In this document: piece by piece, positions 15,653-21,981 of the stretch
Numbering within the stretch: position 1 is the first letter of the stretch
How the letters are laid out: every line of letters begins with the position of its first letter
IMG/VR virus record: IMGVR_UViG_3300042691_037543
Location: 1 to 64,000 of that record
DNA length: 64,000 bases
Strand: one strand, 5' to 3'
Source: a virus
Position numbers and translations under genes: made by a program
Notes under the pieces: generated by a model
Databases searched by the model: none
The model's input: only the letters and a program-made list of their open reading frames with translations
What the model was told of the DNA's origin: nothing

Positions 15653-16416
15653 GCTTCCGCACCGTCGGCAACACGAAGCGAAAACCTGCAACGGCTCGGC
15701 GCGCAGCGAAACAGGTTTCCATCTACCACCTGACCGGCGGCGACCCCGAGCTCTGCAAAACACTGTACGATCCTGTCCCGCGTATCCGCGTCGTAGCGCC
15801 ACCTCCCGAGCTCTACACGCCGAAGGCAAAGATGCGGTGGTCCCTTGACCTGCGCGGGCAGTGGGGGCTACTCAACGCACTCCGAGGGTATGCGCCCACC
15901 GACCGCGCAGCCCTCGGCACGCACTGGCACTGCGTATGCCGCTGCGGCGCGCAGGTTATGGTCATCGCCTCGAAGCTCACCCAAGGTGCCGTGTTCGCCT
16001 GCTCGTGGGCGTGTTGGAACCGTCACGTTGAAGCCGTCATGGAGCTCGACGGTGTGCCTCGCGAAACTGCGGTGCTCTCGCTGCTGGCCCTGACGCGCAC
16101 GAGAATTCGCCGCTTCCTCATCGGGCAGCTTGGGGGGATCGACCCACACGATCATAAACGAATTCTTACAACAACCCGTCTCGTGAAAGGTACGGAACGG
16201 GTTGCACAAGGCATTATGCGCGCATGGGCGCGCCTCGACGAGCGCGAGTGCCACGTCGAGCTGACCCGGCGGTTTCTTCCTGACGGTGTAGAAGCGAAAT
16301 GGGTGGCGCGTGTGACGCGCGCCACCGACGGCAAGACGAAAGCCGTGTCCGCCAACACAGCCATCGGCGCACTGCACAGGCTCGCCCGAGCGGTGAAAAG
16401 GGATCGTATTACATGA
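15649..16416 (+). CDS. Hypothetical protein with Cys cluster
   Basis: This 255-residue basic protein has a possible zinc-binding segment (HWHCVCRCGA followed by FACSWACW, about 92-122) in the middle and a helical C-terminus. Translational coupling to the primase (ATGA) and to the HIRAN gene places it in the replication operon. A DNA-binding role is plausible from charge and cysteines, but no family was recognised. Confidence 0.6.
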   Translation: MSFRTVGNTKRKPATARRAAKQVSIYHLTGGDPELCKTLYDPVPRIRVVAPPPELYTPKAKMRWSLDLRGQWGLLNALRGYAPTDRAALGTHWHCVCRCGAQVMVIASKLTQGAVFACSWACWNRHVEAVMELDGVPRETAVLSLLALTRTRIRRFLIGQLGGIDPHDHKRILTTTRLVKGTERVAQGIMRAWARLDERECHVELTRRFLPDGVEAKWVARVTRATDGKTKAVSANTAIGALHRLARAVKRDRIT

Positions 16417-16739
16417 AGACGTTTGTGCTGCTGCACACCACCCTCGCGGGTGCGAAGCACCACTTGAACCCCGCAACCTGGGCCAAGCTGTTGCCGCACG
16501 GCACGCCGCTCGATCTGGAGTTCGAGCCGGAAAACGAGTTCGACAAGAACGCGATCCGGCTCATGCTCGGATCGCGCATCAAGGCGGGGTACATTCCCGC
16601 CACGCTCGCACCGATGATCGGTGCGCTGCTCAAGAACGGTCACTGCGTCATGGCGGAAGTCGATGACGCCGATTCGAGTAGCCGCAACCCCACGGTGGGG
16701 ATTGCGCTGCTCATGTTCGTAGCGGAGAGCAAACAATGA
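16413..16739 (+). CDS. HIRAN-domain protein
   Basis: This 108-residue protein consists almost only of a HIRAN domain: LEFEPENEFDKNAIRLM (about 33-49) followed by KAGYIPATLAP and a further strand. HIRAN domains bind 3' ends of single-stranded DNA at stalled forks and are usually part of SF2 helicases such as HLTF. Here the domain is free-standing but sits in the helicase/primase operon, so it may target another replication protein to damaged ends. ATG 16413 overlaps the previous stop. Confidence 0.7.
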   Translation: MKTFVLLHTTLAGAKHHLNPATWAKLLPHGTPLDLEFEPENEFDKNAIRLMLGSRIKAGYIPATLAPMIGALLKNGHCVMAEVDDADSSSRNPTVGIALLMFVAESKQ

Positions 16740-17386
16740 AGAAGCTGGTTCGATTCTGGACGACCAACAACGGCGACGGTGGGTGCAGCGCGACGGTGGA
16801 GTTCGAGTGCTCGAACACCGAAGAGGCGCTCGCCGTGCTCGGTGAGCTCGGGTTCGTCAAGCGCCCCACGGTCGTGACGCTGCCGCCGGCTGCGCCCACG
16901 GTGCCGCCGCCCCCGAAGGCCAACCGCGTCGAGCCCGAGCCGACGCCGCCCCCCGCGGTCGCCGCGCCGGCCCCCGTCGCCCCGGCGCCCGCGGCCGAGG
17001 CCCCCGTGCGGCGCGGCCCCGGTCGCCCCCCGAAGAACCCGGCCCCCGTCGCCCCCGTGGCGCCCGCGCCTCAGCCGAAGCCGGCCCCGGCGCCCACCCC
17101 CGTCGAAGAGAGCGACGACCTCGACAGCCTCGACGAGCCGGAGCCCGAGCCGGTCGCGGTGCGGTCTGGCGAAGACGACAAGATCGTGGCCGACGCGGCG
17201 AACCTCGGCAAGATTCGCGACGTGGTGGAGCTCATCATCAAGCGCAAGGGCTTCACCAAGAGCGAGCAGATCGCGGACTGGGTCGCCAAGTACGGCGCCC
17301 GCATCGAGGCGGTTGCCCGGCTGGGTGACAAGGGTGTCGAGCGCGCCCGCACCGCGGCCGACTTGATGCTCCCCGACGAGGAGTAG
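16736..17386 (+). CDS. Pro/Ala-linker protein with AT-hook-like motif
   Basis: This 216-residue protein has a small N-terminal beta domain (1-45), a long Pro/Ala/Val linker (about 46-125) containing RRGPGRPPKN, which resembles an AT-hook or HMG-I DNA-binding motif, an acidic patch (EESDDLDSLDEPEPEPE-like) and a C-terminal helical domain (about 145-216, KSEQIADWVAKYG). It is the last gene of the operon before a strong terminator. A DNA-associated structural or regulatory role is inferred from the hook and acidic tail. Confidence 0.6.
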   Translation: MKKLVRFWTTNNGDGGCSATVEFECSNTEEALAVLGELGFVKRPTVVTLPPAAPTVPPPPKANRVEPEPTPPPAVAAPAPVAPAPAAEAPVRRGPGRPPKNPAPVAPVAPAPQPKPAPAPTPVEESDDLDSLDEPEPEPVAVRSGEDDKIVADAANLGKIRDVVELIIKRKGFTKSEQIADWVAKYGARIEAVARLGDKGVERARTAADLMLPDEE

Positions 17387-17395
17387 CCCGTACCG

Positions 17396-17436
17396 AGGCG
17401 CGGCTGGGTTTCTTCCCCAGCCGCGCCTTTCTTTTT
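17396..17436 (+). terminator. Strong rho-independent terminator
   Basis: AGGCGCGGCTGGG (17396-17408) and CCCAGCCGCGCCT (17416-17428) form a perfect 13-base-pair stem followed by TTTCTTTTT. It ends the helicase-primase operon. Confidence 0.9.
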
Positions 17437-17479
17437 AGACATGAGAACATTCATCCACCAGCGGTTTTCCATAATATGC

Positions 17480-17935
17480 ATGTCTGACGAAAGCCGATTC
17501 AACGCATCGCACGAGAACTCACTGTTGAGCACGGGATACCCTCTCGGATCGTGCCAAGTGTGCAACCGCTCGTACAACGTCATGCGCGTTATGTTCAGTG
17601 CGCGAGCTCGTGGTGCTGCGCGATGGTCGTTCGACTTGTGCCCGACTTGCGAACCGTCGGACGTGTGGGTTGACCGCGAGCAGTATTCTCGCTGCGAGAA
17701 AACGGTCCCGTTCAAGCGTGTGGAAACCTACAAGAGCGGGGGCATTCGCGTAGTGCTTTTCCACCGGCACTCCTCGTTCGTGATGGAGTCGATGCTCACG
17801 CACAACAGCTACATGAACCGTAATCTGACGATCCCGAAGGAAATGCAGGCTCCAACGATCCTGTACACCGGGGTCGCACGAAAAGCACACGAGTTCATCG
17901 AGGCGTTGTTCGTTATGACGGGAATGGCCCTGTGA
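17480..17935 (+). CDS. Small Cys-rich zinc-ribbon-like protein (group A)
   Basis: This 151-residue protein has an N-terminal CQVC pair and a second pair LCPTC about 35 residues later, consistent with a zinc ribbon, then beta strands and a C-terminal helix (ARKAHEFIEALFVMTGM). The same order (CxxC, CxxC, strands, final helix) recurs in the genes at 17932, 32721, 33193 and 33626. Start is ATG 17480, with ATG 17441 the alternative; neither has a clear ribosome-binding site. It is the first gene after the terminator. Function unknown. Confidence 0.55.
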   Translation: MSDESRFNASHENSLLSTGYPLGSCQVCNRSYNVMRVMFSARARGAARWSFDLCPTCEPSDVWVDREQYSRCEKTVPFKRVETYKSGGIRVVLFHRHSSFVMESMLTHNSYMNRNLTIPKEMQAPTILYTGVARKAHEFIEALFVMTGMAL

Positions 17936-18402
17936 GGTACGATGAATACGCGCCACGAATCGGCATAGCGCAAATGCTGGATAAGCGTTGCGCTAAGTGC
18001 GGTGCGGCGGACGCGTTGGAAATGTACCCTCTCAGCCAAAACTTGATGCCGCCGGCTTGCTGCTTGTGCTGGCTGAGCAGCATCGCACGGGTAGAATATA
18101 CCAAACAGACACCCGACCGCGTACACGGTGCTTGGTCACACACCCGTGAATCGTCTGGCTTTCTTTTCAAAGAGCCAGTGATCTACGCGAACTCGGCAAT
18201 ACCCGGCAAGATGCTGACGACGGTAGCAACACTGCGTGCGTCGTGCGTCTCGTTCGTCGAAATCCGTGTGAATCACGACAACGTGCGAGGGGAGAATGGG
18301 CGTGTGGGCTGGTTCCGCCGTACCGTCGTGTACTCACGGAGCACAAAAAACGCCTTGGCGTTCTACGATGCGCTCCAAACGTCCGAGATAATCAGCAGTT
18401 GA
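17932..18402 (+). CDS. Small Cys-rich zinc-ribbon-like protein (group A)
   Basis: This 156-residue protein starts at GTG 17932, overlapping the previous stop. CAKC and CCLC pairs (near 20 and 44) form a likely zinc-binding knuckle. Strands (SFVEIRVNHDN, GWFRRTVVYS) and a final helix (KNALAFYDALQTSEI) follow. It is a probable distant paralogue of the preceding gene by arrangement, not by clear sequence identity. Function unknown. Confidence 0.55.
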   Translation: MRYDEYAPRIGIAQMLDKRCAKCGAADALEMYPLSQNLMPPACCLCWLSSIARVEYTKQTPDRVHGAWSHTRESSGFLFKEPVIYANSAIPGKMLTTVATLRASCVSFVEIRVNHDNVRGENGRVGWFRRTVVYSRSTKNALAFYDALQTSEIISS

Positions 18403-18410
18403 GGGAAAAC

Positions 18411-18977
18411 ATGCTACAAGAATTGGTGAAGACGCTCGTAAACAACACCGCCACGCGCGACAACCCGCAGATTGTCATACTCCGCGGGCTGCCGGGGGCC
18501 GGCAAGACTGCGGTGGCCGACTACCTGCGCTCAGAGCTCCTCGCTCATGGTCGCGTTGCGTACGTCACGAGCCTTCTCAACGCGGCGGCGCGGCGTAATC
18601 GGTCGGTGCCGGGCAGAAAACTCCAGGCCGACGAGCTTTTGGAGCTCGACACATGGATGTTCGCAGACGCGGACAGTGTGATGCGTGAATCGCGTGGGTA
18701 CGCGACGCCAAACGTGCTGATCGTGGACTCGTCTTTGATCTTCAACGAAGACGTGTCGCCCTACATCATGCTCGCGCGGCTCGATGGGATGGTCCCCCAC
18801 ATCGTCGCGTGCATCGCAGACCCGTACGAGGCGTACAAGCGCTCGCGGAAGTTCTACTCCGAGGCGCAGCTCGTGCAGCTCGTGCCGAAGTTCATGGGGG
18901 AGATCATGCACCAGCCCCCCTTCTGGCCGAAGGCGTTGCACGTCTACCCGTCGAAGGAGCTCTCGCTGTGGGCGTAG
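18411..18977 (+). CDS. P-loop kinase-like NTPase
   Basis: This 188-residue protein has Walker A GLPGAGKT (about 26-33), a Walker-B-like NVLIVDSS and downstream basic residues (YKRSRKFYSEAQL), the size and arrangement of zeta-toxin or polynucleotide-kinase-like P-loop kinases. ATG 18411 follows GAGGGAAAAC. The likely substrate is a nucleotide or nucleic acid end; phage 5'-polynucleotide kinases have this architecture but no phosphatase domain is present here. Confidence 0.65.
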   Translation: MLQELVKTLVNNTATRDNPQIVILRGLPGAGKTAVADYLRSELLAHGRVAYVTSLLNAAARRNRSVPGRKLQADELLELDTWMFADADSVMRESRGYATPNVLIVDSSLIFNEDVSPYIMLARLDGMVPHIVACIADPYEAYKRSRKFYSEAQLVQLVPKFMGEIMHQPPFWPKALHVYPSKELSLWA

Positions 18978-19531
18978 CATACGCCGGCTACGGGGTGTGG
19001 CCGTTCAACCGCCCCGACCGCGAACCGATCGCCGTGTTTCACGGCGACAACGCCCAGGAGCTCGCACGGAACTACGCCAGCCTCGTCGGTGGGGCGCTGG
19101 TGAGCCCCGTGACCTGCATCACGTCGAACCGTAGTGACGACGTGTTGCGGAGCGTCTCCAACTACGAAGAAGTCATCGCGACCTTGGAGCGCAAGGTCGA
19201 AGACGCGGAGCACAGCCTGGAGCTAGAGCGCGCAGACCGCGAAGACACGCGTAGGCAGAATCTAGCGGCGCAGGTCACCTACACCAGACAAATTGCGGCG
19301 CTCTTGCGCGCGGTCAACGCTGTCCCTTCGCAGGGATTCTCGAACGGCCACATCGTAGACAGCGTGGCCGAGCGCACGTTCTACGACGAGAAGTACGTTC
19401 ACGAGCTGGAGGTCGCCCTGGGGCTGGAGGGATTCCCCGAAGTCGCCATCGAGCGTCTCCGCAGACGATGCATCGTCGCGGGAGGCAACTACGCAATTCG
19501 TCCGCACGATAGAAAGGTCGCGACACCGTGA
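18968..19531 (+). CDS. Coiled-coil protein, unknown
   Basis: This 187-residue protein starts at GTG 18968, overlapping the kinase gene by ten bases. After a short N-terminal domain (to about 60), residues about 62-105 are strongly heptad-like and acidic (EEVIATLERKVEDAEHSLEL), a probable coiled coil. The C-terminal part is helical. It overlaps the sigma-like gene that follows. No family was recognised. Confidence 0.6.
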   Translation: MGVAYAGYGVWPFNRPDREPIAVFHGDNAQELARNYASLVGGALVSPVTCITSNRSDDVLRSVSNYEEVIATLERKVEDAEHSLELERADREDTRRQNLAAQVTYTRQIAALLRAVNAVPSQGFSNGHIVDSVAERTFYDEKYVHELEVALGLEGFPEVAIERLRRRCIVAGGNYAIRPHDRKVATP

Positions 19532-20355
19532 GCAACAAGCTGCTGCCCCCGGAAAACCTGCTGCGCAACCGGCCGAAGAAGGGTACGACGAACATCAAGC
19601 GCATCGGTAAGCAGCGGTTGCGCCACGAGATGAACCTCGCGAACCTGCGCTTGATCGGCGTAGACAGGGCGCGCCCCAAGACGCGCGCCGACTGTCTGCA
19701 AGGGCCGAACGCGCAGCGCCCGTGCCCGTTCGTGTCGTGCAAGCACCACCTGTACCTCGACGTGAATCAGCGCGTGGGCTCCATCAAGCTGAATTTCAGC
19801 GACCTCGACGTAGGGATGCTGTGGGAGACATGCTCGCTCGACGTGGCCGACCGCAACGGCGCGTCGCTCGACGAGATCGCGAAGTACATGAACCTCGGGC
19901 GTGAGCGCGTCCGTCAGATCGAAGAGGCGGCGCTCGCGAAGCTGAAAGATGGTGTGGCCGCGTTGGGAATCAGCGCGAGCGATATCACGCACACGTTCAG
20001 CGCGTGGGATACCGCGACCTCGCCCGTCACCTCCGAGGTAGACGGCATCGACGACAGCGAATACAGGGCCATCTCGCGCCAAGTCATCCGAGACTCGGGC
20101 GACTTGCTCAAGGTGCCGGTGTTCATGCGCGGCGACATGGCGCTGCTGAGCAGTGAGAAGGGGCGCAAGTTCGTCTTGGCCCGTGCGACGAAGAAGCTCG
20201 ATCGGTACAAGCGGGGGCTGGCCACCGCGCAGGGGTATCTTGCGAAGTGCATCGCCAAGAACCGCAGCACGGTGATCGCGCAGCGCTCGATCCACCGATA
20301 CAAGCAGCTCATGGCCCTGACGGCGCGCCGGATCGAAGCGATCCAGAACTTGTAA
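19528..20355 (+). CDS. Sigma-70 region-4-like DNA-binding protein
   Basis: This 275-residue protein carries RPCPFVSCKHHLYLDVN (64-80), a Cys/His motif I associate with sigma-like HTH proteins of Myxococcota and related delta-lineage bacteria, then LDVADRNGASLDEIAKYMNL and RERVRQIEEAALAKL (about 104-139). That is a textbook sigma region 4 helix-turn-helix. It has no region 2, so it is not a complete sigma factor; it may be an anti-sigma, co-activator or appropriator of host polymerase. The C-terminal 120 residues are basic and helical. Start is GTG 19528 behind GAAAGG. It is also the best host clue in the window. Confidence 0.7.
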   Translation: MSNKLLPPENLLRNRPKKGTTNIKRIGKQRLRHEMNLANLRLIGVDRARPKTRADCLQGPNAQRPCPFVSCKHHLYLDVNQRVGSIKLNFSDLDVGMLWETCSLDVADRNGASLDEIAKYMNLGRERVRQIEEAALAKLKDGVAALGISASDITHTFSAWDTATSPVTSEVDGIDDSEYRAISRQVIRDSGDLLKVPVFMRGDMALLSSEKGRKFVLARATKKLDRYKRGLATAQGYLAKCIAKNRSTVIAQRSIHRYKQLMALTARRIEAIQNL

Positions 20356-20383
20356 GAACTTCGTGTAAGAACGAGGGTGGAAA

Positions 20384-20686
20384 ATGAATCTTTTTCAAAT
20401 CGCAGACCAGATCGCAACCGGCAAGCTGGTCGAACAAGACCACGTCGCTCGTGTACTCCGAGCCGCCGCGGACCTTGCCGCGGCTCGTAAGCTGGTTGTC
20501 GCGGCAGAGAACAACGCGTTGCAGGTACGCGAAGCCATGCGTGGTGCGAACGAGCTGCACACGTTCCGCGCACCGCAGTACCGCTCTGCACAAGCCAACG
20601 TGCGCGCGGCCGACGCGCGCATGACCCACGCCAAGCTGCGCTTCGCAGAAGCGCAGGCACACTTCGACAAGATCGTAGGAGGTTAA
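20384..20686 (+). CDS. Small helical protein, unknown
   Basis: This 100-residue protein is Ala-rich and helical throughout (for example RVLRAAADLAAARKLVVAAE), likely a coiled-coil hairpin. A ribosome-binding site (GAGGGTGG) precedes ATG 20384. It sits between the sigma-like gene and the gene at 20693 and is probably co-transcribed with them. No family was recognised. Confidence 0.6.
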   Translation: MNLFQIADQIATGKLVEQDHVARVLRAAADLAAARKLVVAAENNALQVREAMRGANELHTFRAPQYRSAQANVRAADARMTHAKLRFAEAQAHFDKIVGG

Positions 20687-20692
20687 AAAGAA

Positions 20693-21547
20693 ATGCTGTC
20701 TATTGCTCAGTACCTCGCCGGGATCAAGCGCTGCGGAAACACGCCCAAGTCGTTCCGCAACTGGCTGGACTACGCCACGCAGGAAGACGAAAGCGACGGT
20801 GTGCCAAAGCACAAGTTCGACGCGTGCGGTGGGGGGTTTCTCAACCCGCTGTCTCAGCAGCCCAGGGCAACCATTATCTCGGTGTACAAATACTGCCGAG
20901 CAACCCGCAACGGTGGGGTGCCTGCGGCTCCGCGCAACGACAACTTCGTGATCGGGTTCAGTGCGCTGGACGTGCCCCACTGGCCGCGCGGCTTGCTCAG
21001 CAAGTGGTTCGTTGGCATGGAGTGGATTAGCCAACGCGGCTTGAAACTGCGCGGGGTAGGTGCGTCCCCGATGCTGGCGGGGATGCTCAACACCATCCCG
21101 CAGGCGATTCCCGGTGCTTGGTGGGCGGCGCGCCCGCACGGGTTCACCGTGTCCACTCCCGGCAACAACGTGGTGGAGCTGCGCCCGTACCCCGCGGGCA
21201 GCGACGTGCACTTCCTCGCGTACTACGGCGACCAGACGGCCGACGTAGCGCCGGAGGCGGACCTCGGGCAGATCATCTTCGATCTCGTCACGAAGCCGCG
21301 TACGCAGAAGCCGGTGACCACGCCGCGAGAGCCCGAGCAGCCTACGGTTGCCACGGCGTCCCCGTCGGTGGCTTACGCGCGTTTCCGAGACATGGAGCGG
21401 GAGATGGACGAGCTTCGCTTGACCGTGAAGAAGCTCACGGGCGGCGCGGAGATCGCCAAGTACGTTCTGCAACAGATCAACAACGGGTCTGCCGTACCCC
21501 CGGCGCTCGTGAACTACGCCATCGCCCGTCTCGGGGGTGGTGAGTGA
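20693..21547 (+). CDS. Hypothetical protein
   Basis: This 284-residue protein starts at ATG 20693 behind TAGGAGG. It is aromatic-rich in the first 180 residues (YAGID-like NFVIGFSALDVPHWPRG and GAWWAARPHGF), then has a Pro-rich linker (about 200-225) and a C-terminal coiled helix (YARFRDMEREMDELRLTVKK). It ends in overlap with the transglycosylase-like gene. No family was recognised. Confidence 0.6.
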   Translation: MLSIAQYLAGIKRCGNTPKSFRNWLDYATQEDESDGVPKHKFDACGGGFLNPLSQQPRATIISVYKYCRATRNGGVPAAPRNDNFVIGFSALDVPHWPRGLLSKWFVGMEWISQRGLKLRGVGASPMLAGMLNTIPQAIPGAWWAARPHGFTVSTPGNNVVELRPYPAGSDVHFLAYYGDQTADVAPEADLGQIIFDLVTKPRTQKPVTTPREPEQPTVATASPSVAYARFRDMEREMDELRLTVKKLTGGAEIAKYVLQQINNGSAVPPALVNYAIARLGGGE

Positions 21548-21981
21548 ACGGGGCAGAGCTTCTCGTGGCGCTCTTGTCGCTGTGGCGGCACATGCGGTAC
21601 CGCGAGTGCATCGAAGCGCACCGCGCTCAGATCGTCGCCGTCGCAGAGGCGGGTGAACGTGAGTACGGCGTGCCCGCCGGCTTGTCGCTGGTGACGGGCT
21701 TCTTCGAGACGCACCTGGGCTGCGCGCACGGTGAGGGCGGCAATTGGGGTGCGCCCATCGACCGCTTTCACCGGCACACCGCAGGTACGCCCATGCACGC
21801 CGTGCGTGCGATGGCTGCAAGCTACCGAGTGTGCGGCACCTGGGTTGGTGCGGTGGGTCGCTTTCGTTCGGGCTTGTGCCACCCGACGAACCCCCTGCAT
21901 CGTGTGGCGGTCACCATGCGCGTGCGAACTACACGCATCATCTACCAGCAGGCGGGCCTACCCGTCCCCGAGGGCTTGTGA
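21544..21981 (+). CDS. Lytic transglycosylase-like protein
   Basis: This 145-residue protein has EYGVPAGLSLVTGFFETHLG (about 40-59), with Glu in the position of the catalytic glutamate of SLT/goose-lysozyme-type transglycosylases, followed by GGNWGAPIDRF and a later SYRVCGTWVGAVGRF that fit the substrate groove. It would cut peptidoglycan glycan strands. Its place between replication genes, overlapping the polymerase gene (GTG 21978), is unusual for an endolysin. No signal peptide is present. Confidence 0.6.
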   Translation: MNGAELLVALLSLWRHMRYRECIEAHRAQIVAVAEAGEREYGVPAGLSLVTGFFETHLGCAHGEGGNWGAPIDRFHRHTAGTPMHAVRAMAASYRVCGTWVGAVGRFRSGLCHPTNPLHRVAVTMRVRTTRIIYQQAGLPVPEGL

